The notes below the pieces were generated by a model that saw nothing but the letters and a program-made list of their open reading frames with translations, was not told the origin of the DNA and made no database searches. Below are positions 1 to 5,479 of a stretch of DNA of 5,479 nt, in pieces. A program made the position numbers and the translations under genes. Source of the stretch: CAZWVM01 sp964637705 (GTDB lineage: Bacteria; UBA8481). The first letter of the stretch is position 1; each line of letters starts with the position of its first letter. The DNA lies in assembly GCA_964637705.1 (NCBI GenBank), contig CAZWVM010000218.1:1-5479 (forward strand), given 5' to 3'.

Positions 1-1122
1 CTCGTCAAGATCAACGCCAACATCGGCAACTCGCCCGTCGCCTCCTCGATCGCCGAGGAGGTCGAGAAGATGGTCTGGGCCTGCCGCTGGGGCGCGGACA
101 CGGTCATGGACCTCTCGACCGGTCCCTGGATCCACGAGACGCGGGAGTGGATCATCCGCAATTCGCCGGTCCCGATCGGCACGGTCCCCATCTACCAGGC
201 GCTCGGCAGGGCCGGGGGGAAGGCCGAGGAACTGACCTGGGAGGCCTACCGTTCAACGCTCGTCGAGCAGTGCGAGCAGGGCGTCGACTACTTCACGATC
301 CACGCGGGCGTGACTCGCGACATCGTTCCGCTCGCCGCGAAGCGCCTCGCCGGGATCGTTTCACGCGGCGGTGCGATCATGGCGCGCTGGTGCCTCGCTC
401 ACGGCCGTGAGAGCTTTCTCCTGGAGCGCTTCGACGAGATCTGCGAGATCCTCGCCGCGTACGACGTCGCGATCTCGCTCGGGGACGGCATGCGCCCGGG
501 CTCGATCGCGGACGCGAACGACGAGGCGCAGTTCGCGGAACTGGAGACGCTGGGGCGGCTGACGAAACGGGCGTGGGATCACGGCGTCCAGGTGATCATC
601 GAGGGGCCGGGGCACGTGCCCCTGCACCTCGTGGCGGAGAACATGGAACGCCAGCGTGCCGCCTGCCACGGCGCTCCCTTCTACACCCTCGGACCTCTCG
701 TCACCGACATCGCGCCCGGCTACGACCACATCACCTCCGCCATCGGCGCGGCGACGATCGCCTGGCACGGCACGGCCATGATCTGCTACGTGACGCCGCG
801 GGAGCACCTGGGCCTGCCGGACCGCGAGGCGGTGAGGGAGGGGATCATGGCCTACCGGATCGCGGCGCACGCGGCGGACCTGGCCAAGGGTCATCCCGGG
901 GCGCAGGCGCGGGACAACGCGCTCTCGGCGGCGCGCGCCTCCTTCCGCTGGACCGACCAGTTCCGCCTGGGCCTCGACCCCGAGCGCGCGGCGGAGTACC
1001 ATGACGAGACGCTGGGCGGGGCGGAGCACCGCGACGCGCGCTACTGCGCGATGTGCGGCCCGGACTTCTGCGCGATGAAGCTCTCGCAGGATGCCCTCGG
1101 CGGGACGGGAGACGACGGCTGA
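1..1122 (+). CDS. thiC: Phosphomethylpyrimidine synthase ThiC (5'-truncated by window edge)
   Basis: ThiC is a non-canonical radical-SAM enzyme that rearranges aminoimidazole ribotide into HMP-phosphate, the pyrimidine precursor of thiamine. It is cytosolic. The frame is open from base 1, giving 373 visible codons and a TGA stop. Family landmarks seen, numbered from the first visible codon: KINANIGNS near residue 3, RWGADTVMDLSTG near 29, EGPGHVP at 201-207 and YDHIT at 241-245 (the last two hold the histidines known to bind metal in the family), EHLGLPD, and AYRIAAHAADLAKG. Near the C-terminus, Cys349, Cys352 and Cys357 form the CX2CX4C set that binds the [4Fe-4S] cluster. The tail after the cysteines is short (16 residues). 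No frameshift or missing key residue is visible. The start, and any TPP riboswitch, would lie upstream of the window. The next gene begins on top of the stop codon, implying a shared transcript. Confidence 0.97.
   Translation, partial: LVKINANIGNSPVASSIAEEVEKMVWACRWGADTVMDLSTGPWIHETREWIIRNSPVPIGTVPIYQALGRAGGKAEELTWEAYRSTLVEQCEQGVDYFTIHAGVTRDIVPLAAKRLAGIVSRGGAIMARWCLAHGRESFLLERFDEICEILAAYDVAISLGDGMRPGSIADANDEAQFAELETLGRLTKRAWDHGVQVIIEGPGHVPLHLVAENMERQRAACHGAPFYTLGPLVTDIAPGYDHITSAIGAATIAWHGTAMICYVTPREHLGLPDREAVREGIMAYRIAAHAADLAKGHPGAQARDNALSAARASFRWTDQFRLGLDPERAAEYHDETLGGAEHRDARYCAMCGPDFCAMKLSQDALGGTGDDG
1107..1121 (+). promoter_or_regulatory. Shine-Dalgarno and CTG start overlapping the thiC stop
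   Basis: GGGAG at 1107-1111 lies seven bases before a CTG at 1119-1121. That CTG overlaps the thiC TGA (1120-1122) as CTGA, the same geometry as the common ATGA coupling overlap. The only other upstream candidate in this frame is GTG at 1053, which has no purine-rich site before it and would overlap thiC by 70 bases. This arrangement therefore decides the start of the downstream gene. The use of CTG as an initiator is inferred. Confidence 0.6.
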
Positions 1123-2531
1123 AGCTGGACCTCCACAAGCTCTTCACGCACCTCTTCGTCGTCGCCCTGATCTTCATCATCGCCATGCTCCTCACGATGA
1201 TCGCCGAGGACGCCCGCCCGATCCGGATCGCCATCTTCGGCGTCTGCCTGTCCGTCTCCCTCCTCTACGTTTTGGCTCACGTTCTCAGGGAACGCAGGGC
1301 GGCCGCGGTCGCCGCCCCCCCGCCCTCCGCGACCGCGCCGGGCGGCGCCGAGGAGGAGCTCCTCGCCGCGGTGAACGTCCTCGTGACGAACCGCCTGAAG
1401 GAGATCGACGACGTGATCGCGCGGGGCGACGGGCACGGGATCGAGGAGATGGGCGAGACCGAAGCCCGAGTCCGCCAGGCCCGCGAATACTCGCTCTCCT
1501 CCGCCATCGCCAGGTCCCCCGACCTCGTCCTCGATCCCCACGCGCTCCTCAAGGTTGCCTTGAACCGCGCCTGGCGGATCCTGCGCATCCGGTCAGGCGC
1601 CGCGATCCTGTGGACGGACGAGGCGGCGGGCATCGGCCGGGTCGCCGCTATGGAGGGGCGCGAGGAGGAGGGCGCGCCCGCCGAGATCATGATCGACGCG
1701 ATGAGCCGGGAGACCCTGCGCCATGCCGCTCTCATGACGTGGCGCTCCGATCATCTCATTCCCGGGCTCAACACCGCACCGGCCCTCCAGATCGGCGTGC
1801 CGATCCAGATCGAGAGCGATTCCTGGGGATGGTTCCTGCTGGAAACCGATGAGGATCGCGATCTCACCGCCCTGGAGACGCGTTTTCTCTCCGCCCTCGG
1901 CCGCGAGACCGCGGCGGCTCTCGCGGCGCTGGAGGACTGGCGGGCGCTCAGGGAGAAAATGCGCGAGGTCCTGGCGCGCCTCGGAGACCATCTCGACGCG
2001 CGGCGCCAGAAAAAGGGCGGGCGCGGCGGGCGCGTGGCGGCGCTCTTCGAGTCGGCCGCACGGAGGATCGGATTCAATCCCGTCGAGATCGAGACCGGCA
2101 AGCTCGCGGCCTTCCTCATCGATTTGGGCGAAGTCGGCGTGCCCGAGCTGGTCCTGAACAAGGAGGGCTCGCTGAGCCCGCAGGAGCTGAAGTTCGTGCG
2201 CGAGCACCCCGCCCTTTCGGTGAAGCTCCTGCGCGAGTTCCTGCTCCTCGATCCCCTCGAGCACGCAATCATCGCTCACCACGAGACCTGGATCGGGAAC
2301 GGCTACCCCTCGGGGTTGAAGCGGGAGGAGATTCCCCGCGCGGCGCGCCTTCTTTCGGTCTGCGACGCGGTCGAGGCGATGATCTCCGAGCGGCCGTACC
2401 GCGACGCCTACGACGCCGCGGAGGCGATCGGCGAGGTGAAGAAGCGCGCGGGCACCCAGTTCGACCCGGCGATGGTCGACGTGGTGGAGAAGGTCTACGA
2501 GCCCTGGATCAACTGGCTGCTGGCGAAGTAG
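1119..2531 (+). CDS. Membrane-anchored GAF-like/degenerate HD-GYP domain signalling protein
   Basis: This is probably a cytoplasm-facing sensor or effector tied to cyclic-dinucleotide signalling. From the CTG start it has 470 residues. Two hydrophobic segments (about 8-28 and 35-55) form an N-terminal membrane hairpin, followed by the positive stretch RERR. A charged, probably helical linker (about 78-123) leads to a GAF-like domain (about 133-273), then a short helix and an HD-GYP-like domain (about 293-453). Conserved HD-GYP features seen: GVPELVL after the HD position, REHP with His363, HHE with His387 and His388, GYP at 395-397, an Asp at 416, ERPYR and QFDP. Missing: the usual HDIGKIGIP reads IDLGEVGVP, so the HD histidine is Ile334 and the lysine is Glu338; the upstream GHS histidine is replaced by Arg302. 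Loss of these metal and catalytic residues suggests the domain does not hydrolyse c-di-GMP, though it may bind a ligand or partner. GTG at 1053 is an alternative start that would add 22 Arg-rich residues. Domain calls are secure at the HD-GYP end and moderate for GAF. Confidence 0.85.
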   Translation: MKLDLHKLFTHLFVVALIFIIAMLLTMIAEDARPIRIAIFGVCLSVSLLYVLAHVLRERRAAAVAAPPPSATAPGGAEEELLAAVNVLVTNRLKEIDDVIARGDGHGIEEMGETEARVRQAREYSLSSAIARSPDLVLDPHALLKVALNRAWRILRIRSGAAILWTDEAAGIGRVAAMEGREEEGAPAEIMIDAMSRETLRHAALMTWRSDHLIPGLNTAPALQIGVPIQIESDSWGWFLLETDEDRDLTALETRFLSALGRETAAALAALEDWRALREKMREVLARLGDHLDARRQKKGGRGGRVAALFESAARRIGFNPVEIETGKLAAFLIDLGEVGVPELVLNKEGSLSPQELKFVREHPALSVKLLREFLLLDPLEHAIIAHHETWIGNGYPSGLKREEIPRAARLLSVCDAVEAMISERPYRDAYDAAEAIGEVKKRAGTQFDPAMVDVVEKVYEPWINWLLAK

Positions 2532-2565
2532 GCCTGACGGGCGGAGGTTCTATACCGGGTGCCAA

Positions 2566-2577
2566 AGGATGCATCCT
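2566..2577. repeat. Perfect 12-bp palindrome AGGATGCATCCT
   Basis: The sequence equals its own reverse complement. It sits 35 bases after the stop of the HD-GYP-like gene and carries the first two of eight GGAT/ATCC boxes in this gap. It could be a protein-binding site or the edge of the larger inverted-repeat element to its right. No function can be assigned from the sequence. Confidence 0.7.
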
Positions 2578-2599
2578 GATCGATTTCGGATTTCTTTGA

Positions 2600-2673
2600 C
2601 AAGGATGCACAGGATCTCCGGAATTTCATTCTGATTCCATACGAATTGCCGGACATCATCCTGCATATCCTTG
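2600..2673. repeat. Long imperfect inverted repeat (GGAT-box hairpin) between convergent genes
   Basis: Arms 2600-2615 and 2658-2673 are 16 bases each and match at 13 of 16 positions as reverse complements, with one three-base mismatch block. Inside them, TCCGG (2617-2621) pairs with CCGGA (2649-2653), and AATT (2622-2625) can pair with AATT (2644-2647) across a one-base bulge, leaving an 18-base loop. The surrounding 120 bases (2581-2700) hold 51 G/C, far below the flanking genes. Neither strand has a run of T straight after the stem, so this is not a textbook intrinsic terminator. It could still stop or insulate the two convergent transcripts, or be a REP/MITE-like dispersed repeat. The rest of the gap (2532-2721) shows no convincing gene. 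Confidence 0.65.
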
Positions 2674-2683
2674 TAAAAAGGAT
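2667..2683. repeat. Small perfect hairpin ATCCTT-GTAAA-AAGGAT
   Basis: A 6-bp perfect stem with a 5-base loop overlaps the right arm of the larger inverted repeat, so the two folds are mutually exclusive. Read on the minus strand, the loop side is T-rich, but no T-run follows the stem, so terminator activity for the minus-strand operon is only a possibility. Confidence 0.45.
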
Positions 2684-2721
2684 GCCTTGATCGACAAAGA
2701 CGTTTTCTTGTGGCACTCACC

Positions 2722-3654
2722 CTAGAACCGGTAACCGATCGAGATGCGGTGCGCCATCTCCAGCTCGTCCTCGTCGCCCCAGGCGTAATCGAGCGTGAAC
2801 CGGTCGACGCGGACGCCCGCGCCCAGGCGCAGGCCGTTGCCCGCGTCCGACGTCCCGTCCCACCCCGCGCGCAGGGCGAAGATCGGCGCGACCCAGTATT
2901 CCATCCCGGCCTGCGGGTAGTACTTATCGTCGCTCACGATCTTGGAGATGTCCGCGGTCACGAGGAGACGCTCGGGGATGACCCGGTAAGCCAGCCCGGC
3001 CCGCACCGTCAGGGGGATCCGGTCGTTGCGGCTCTGCATCCGGATCTTGTCGCCGATATTGAGGACCGAGACGCCCAGGGAGAGGGGGCTTCCGGGCTTG
3101 CGGTAGTAGGCCCCGATATCGGCGGCCGCCGTGTGACCGGAGAAGTCGTCGATCCGCTGGTCGATATACTTCGCGGCGAGTCCGAGGTGAAGGCCCTCGA
3201 CGAAGAGCTGGCGGCCGTAGCCGACCGAGACGGCGAAGTTGGAGGCGTCGAAGCGGCCGCGCGAGGCGAAGTTGGTGGGGTTGGTCACCGGGCCGACGAT
3301 GACGGTGCGATCGAACTTGCCGAGGTCGAAGTAGTTGATCGAGGCCCCGACGACGCCGACGTCCAGGGGGTGCGCGTAGGCGAGGTATTCCTGGGAGAGG
3401 TCAAGGATGTATTCGTTGTGCGCGAAGACGATCTCGTGCGGAGCGCGAGCGAGGGCGCCTGGATTGTAGTGCATGGCATAGGCGTCCTCGCCGAGGGCAG
3501 TGTAGGCGCCGCCCAGGGCCACCGCGCGGCCGCCGACCGGCACCGTCAGAAACGCCGCCGTGGTGCCGCCGGGTTCGGCGTGAACCGCCCCGCCGAGCGC
3601 GAGAACCGCCGCGAAAGCCATTATCGCCAAACCCTTCATCGCCTTCGACCTCAT
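2722..3654 (-). CDS. PorV/PorQ-family outer-membrane beta-barrel protein
   Basis: This is an outer-membrane barrel of the FadL-like PorV/PorQ family. In characterised type IX secretion systems PorV binds the C-terminal sorting domain of cargo at the cell surface and hands it to the sortase. The product is 310 residues from ATG at 3654, chosen because GAGGG lies eight bases upstream and because it leads directly into a signal peptide (about 1-26, cleavage after VHA). A second in-frame ATG five codons later is also possible. The mature N-terminus carries the family signature: AAFLTVPVGGRAVALGGA (about 33-50), the acidic ALGED and YNPGALA (about 63-69; the usual form is NPAGLA). Alternating aromatic/hydrophobic strands follow, and the chain ends HRISIGYRF with a terminal Phe, typical of barrel-assembly signals. 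It follows the Ig-repeat/sorting-domain gene by 11 bases, so the two are surely co-transcribed. Whether it is a true PorV shuttle or a PorQ-like paralogue cannot be settled here. Confidence 0.88.
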   Translation of the reverse strand: MRSKAMKGLAIMAFAAVLALGGAVHAEPGGTTAAFLTVPVGGRAVALGGAYTALGEDAYAMHYNPGALARAPHEIVFAHNEYILDLSQEYLAYAHPLDVGVVGASINYFDLGKFDRTVIVGPVTNPTNFASRGRFDASNFAVSVGYGRQLFVEGLHLGLAAKYIDQRIDDFSGHTAAADIGAYYRKPGSPLSLGVSVLNIGDKIRMQSRNDRIPLTVRAGLAYRVIPERLLVTADISKIVSDDKYYPQAGMEYWVAPIFALRAGWDGTSDAGNGLRLGAGVRVDRFTLDYAWGDEDELEMAHRISIGYRF

Positions 3655-3662
3655 CGCCCGCA

Positions 3663-3670
3663 CCCTCACC
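3663..3670 (-). promoter_or_regulatory. Shine-Dalgarno of the PorV/PorQ-family gene, overlapping the upstream stop
   Basis: Read on the minus strand, GGTGAGGG contains the TGA stop of the upstream gene (3668-3666) and a GAGGG ribosome site eight bases before the ATG at 3654. It supports this start over longer in-frame extensions into the upstream gene, and it suggests ribosomes finishing the upstream gene can reinitiate here. Confidence 0.65.
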
Positions 3671-5479
3671 GGACCACCGCCACTTTCTTCACAACGACTT
3701 GTCCTCCGCTCCGGACGACGATCAGGTACACGCCGCTCGAAACCTCCTGGTTGTCCGCGTTCCGCGCGTCCCACCGGACAAGCGCCGTGTTGCCCGTGTT
3801 CGAGACCTTGTCGACGAGCTGGCCCCGGATGTCGTAGATCTCGATCGTCGCGGCGGCCGGGACGTTCCCGAGATAGATGCCGCTCTGCGCCGTCCCGTTC
3901 TCCTCGATGCCGTCATACGGCACGTATGGGTTCGGGAAGACGACGATGGAATTGAGGTTCGTGACCGCGGCCCAGCCGGCCGGGAAGACGCCGTAGATCG
4001 TGAAGTGCCGGACAACCACCGAGATCGTGTCGCCGGTGGAGTAGTTGACGAAGCTGTCCGTGGCGCTCATGTTGATGACCGTCGAATCCTCGCGCACAGG
4101 TTTCCACTTCCGCGTCACCGTGTCGTAGTAGAAGACCTCCAAGGCGCTCTTGAAGGCCGTCAGCGCCGAGTCCAGGGTCCAGGTGAGGCGAATCCGGTTG
4201 AAGGTGCCCGGATCCTGCCCGACCTGCTGGGCCAGCGAGTCGAGGACCACGATGGAGCGGACCGTACGGTACCCGAGCGCGTAGTTGGAGATGCGCGCCG
4301 TGGAGTCCGAACCGGACATGGTCGAGGAGTCGGGAATCGAGAAGCGCACGTAGCCCTGGCGGAAGGTGTCGGAGAAATCGATGGAAACGCGCAGCGTGTC
4401 GGACGGCTGCGAAGGATCGCGCGGGATGAAGGCCGCCGAGTCGTTCGTACCCTGCTCCACGACGGTTTCGCCGTTCGAGGTGACCGTGACCACGATGAGC
4501 GTCTCGCCCGCCGCGGTGTCGAAGGTCGCCGACGTCGGGACGATGCCCCCGCCCAGCCCCGTCGAGAGCCGGATCGTGTCGGAACCGGCCGCGGAGATGT
4601 TGCCCGCCGAATCCCGGACCTGGATCTGCACGGTCTTCACCGTGTCGCCCGACGTGAGGGTGACGCGGATGTCGCGGGGCGAGACGCTGTTGGAGACGGT
4701 GAAGACATAACTCGACTCCACCACGTCGCCCAGCACCCGCCAGGCCGCGATGCCGAAGGTGTCGACGGCCGTGAACCGGACGTCGATCGGCGTGTCGCCG
4801 GAGATGTCGAGGCCCGAGTCGATCGTCACGACCGGCGTCAAGGGAACCGTCGAGTCGGAGACGAAGTAGCGCACGTAGACCTGGCTGTCGCCCGCCGCCG
4901 ACGTGCGGGTGATGACCGCGGCATTGGATCCGGCGACCAGGGTCACCGTGAAGACGACGGAGTCCAGCGCCCCGGAGGCCACGGTCGAATCGTAGGACGC
5001 GACCGCGTTCTGGACCCGAACCGTGTCGCCGACGGCCGCGATCCGCACGAAGCCCGTCGCGGCCGGGGTGAAGACCGTCTCGGCCGTCGTGAAGGACAGG
5101 CCGGTGTCCGCGATCGCGATCGAGGGCGCGGCGACCGTGAAGCTCGCCGTCGCATTCCCCTGCCAGAGGAAGGTGTCGCGCGCGGTGACGTTCAGGCTCA
5201 CCGTGCCGGCCGTCGAGGAGATCTTCGAGGCCGGGATCGTGCCGCGGTAGCGATTGGCGGAGACGAGCGAGAGCGCGTAGGTATCGGTCGTCCCATTGAC
5301 GCCCTTGACGCCGAGAACCGCCGTCTCCAGGCCCAGCCCGTATGTCGTGTCCGTGATCGTCGCGTAGACCGTCACGGTCTCCGAGAACGGCCGGTTGTTC
5401 GCGACCGCGTCGATCGCGATCAGGGGCGCCGCGCGGTCCACCACGAACTCGAGCCGCGCCGTGTCCGCGACGTTCCCCG
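3666..5479 (-). CDS. Secreted Ig-like-repeat protein with T9SS type A / FlgD-like C-terminal sorting domain (5'-truncated by window edge)
   Basis: This is a large cell-surface or secreted protein. The frame is open from the right edge, giving 603 visible codons; an in-frame GTG at 5444 is not taken as a start because the reading frame and the Ig-like pattern continue upstream of it (GN-ADTA-LEFVVD). Numbering from 5444, the N-terminal visible part is a chain of beta-rich, Ig-like modules. These end in patterns such as VTARDTFLWQGN (about 86-97) and VQ-VRDSAGN (to about 282), and short GDT-hydrophobic motifs recur. A module at about 420-487 with FYYDTVTRKW and ending HFTIYGVF resembles the domain that often precedes sorting signals. 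The C-terminal domain (about 501-592) starts VFPNPY and continues with IEIYDIRGQLV, RWDARNADNQEVSSGVYL and a basic KKVAVVR end, the typical T9SS type A/FlgD-Ig pattern. There is no Cys and only about nine Lys in 592 residues. It is followed by the PorV/PorQ-family gene. The specific binding or enzymatic role, if any, would be encoded upstream of the window. Confidence 0.9.
   Translation of the reverse strand, partial: GNVADTARLEFVVDRAAPLIAIDAVANNRPFSETVTVYATITDTTYGLGLETAVLGVKGVNGTTDTYALSLVSANRYRGTIPASKISSTAGTVSLNVTARDTFLWQGNATASFTVAAPSIAIADTGLSFTTAETVFTPAATGFVRIAAVGDTVRVQNAVASYDSTVASGALDSVVFTVTLVAGSNAAVITRTSAAGDSQVYVRYFVSDSTVPLTPVVTIDSGLDISGDTPIDVRFTAVDTFGIAAWRVLGDVVESSYVFTVSNSVSPRDIRVTLTSGDTVKTVQIQVRDSAGNISAAGSDTIRLSTGLGGGIVPTSATFDTAAGETLIVVTVTSNGETVVEQGTNDSAAFIPRDPSQPSDTLRVSIDFSDTFRQGYVRFSIPDSSTMSGSDSTARISNYALGYRTVRSIVVLDSLAQQVGQDPGTFNRIRLTWTLDSALTAFKSALEVFYYDTVTRKWKPVREDSTVINMSATDSFVNYSTGDTISVVVRHFTIYGVFPAGWAAVTNLNSIVVFPNPYVPYDGIEENGTAQSGIYLGNVPAAATIEIYDIRGQLVDKVSNTGNTALVRWDARNADNQEVSSGVYLIVVRSGGQVVVKKVAVVR
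3669..3944 (-). other. Region encoding the C-terminal sorting (FlgD-Ig-like) domain
   Basis: The last 92 codons of the Ig-repeat protein begin with VFPNPY and contain the central ATIEIYDIRG strand pair, the WDARNADN turn, SSGVYL and a terminal basic KKVAVVR. In studied T9SS such a domain is recognised by PorV and is cut off by the PorU sortase, or anchored to lipopolysaccharide, after export. An insert rich in Gly, Asn and Glu (DGIEENGTAQSG) sits between the FPNPY strand and the next strand. Confidence 0.85.

Noticed and set aside
361..1029. 222-residue minus-strand frame opposite thiC
   Set aside because: The plus strand is unmistakably ThiC; the antisense product is Arg-rich with no recognisable domain.
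1053..1118. GTG start at 1053 for the HD-GYP-like protein
   Set aside because: It has no ribosome site, would overlap thiC by 70 bases through the Cys-motif codons, and adds an Arg-rich stretch unlike a natural N-terminus before a membrane helix. The CTG at 1119 fits better.
2600..2690. Classical rho-independent terminator
   Set aside because: The stems are real, but no T-run follows them on either strand; the A-run at 2675-2679 lies on the wrong side for such a signal.
2564..2690. CRISPR array
   Set aside because: The repeated boxes are only 4-9 bases long, in both orientations, with irregular spacing. There are no uniform repeats or spacers.
2495..2716. 73-residue minus-strand reading frame spanning the intergenic gap
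   Set aside because: It overlaps the end of the HD-GYP-like gene, reads through the inverted repeat, resembles no family I recognise and has no clear ribosome site. It is most likely chance in AT-richer DNA.
3655..3774. 40-residue N-terminal extension of the PorV/PorQ-family protein
   Set aside because: It would overlap the sorting-domain coding region, is Arg-rich and would place the signal peptide internally. ATG at 3654 has a good ribosome site.
2710..3837. 375-residue plus-strand reading frame opposite the PorV/PorQ-family gene
   Set aside because: It is antisense to a gene with a clear signal peptide, family motifs and C-terminal Phe, and its translation is the low-complexity Val/Asp/Arg/Gly mix typical of antisense frames in GC-rich genes.
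5442..5444. GTG at 5444 as the start of the Ig-repeat protein
   Set aside because: The frame is open to the window edge, the upstream codons continue the Ig-like pattern, and there is no signal peptide after this GTG, which a secreted protein would need.

Overview
The window comes from a high-GC, Gram-negative-type bacterium. The coding regions are visibly GC-rich, and the minus-strand pair encodes a signal-peptide-bearing outer-membrane barrel protein of the PorV/PorQ type plus a large secreted protein ending in a type IX secretion (T9SS) type A / FlgD-like sorting domain. High GC with these two families suggests an uncultured lineage in or near the FCB group, or Elusimicrobiota/Eisenbacteria-like bacteria, rather than a typical Bacteroidota. 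That placement is inference; no rRNA or other phylogenetic marker is present.

Left half, plus strand (1-2531): the C-terminal 373 codons of thiC (HMP-phosphate synthase, thiamine pyrimidine branch) run in from the left edge. They are followed directly by a membrane-anchored signalling protein: two transmembrane helices, a GAF-like domain and a C-terminal HD-GYP-like domain. The second gene has no ATG, GTG or TTG start in a sensible place. The best start is a CTG that overlaps the thiC stop (CTGA) with a well-spaced GGGAG upstream, so the pair looks translationally coupled. Its HD-GYP domain keeps GYP, the HH pair and several other landmarks but has lost the HD histidine, the upstream histidine and the conserved lysine, so it is probably not an active c-di-GMP phosphodiesterase.

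Middle (2532-2721): a 190-base convergent intergenic gap, clearly AT-richer than the genes (51 G/C in the 120 bases 2581-2700). It is packed with GGAT/ATCC boxes forming a perfect 12-bp palindrome, a long imperfect hairpin and a small perfect hairpin. It lacks the U-tract of a standard terminator and may be a REP/MITE-like repeat copy or a bidirectional structural terminator.

Right half, minus strand (2722-5479): transcribed right to left, the 3' part of a large Ig-like-repeat secreted protein (start outside the window) is followed after 11 bases by the PorV/PorQ-family gene. In studied T9SS, PorV is an outer-membrane partner that receives cargo carrying the C-terminal sorting domain, so the pair reads as a cargo-plus-partner operon. 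All four genes belong to recognisable families. The points most worth a second look are the degenerate HD-GYP protein coupled to thiC, the CTG start, the GGAT-box hairpin element and the cargo/PorV pairing.
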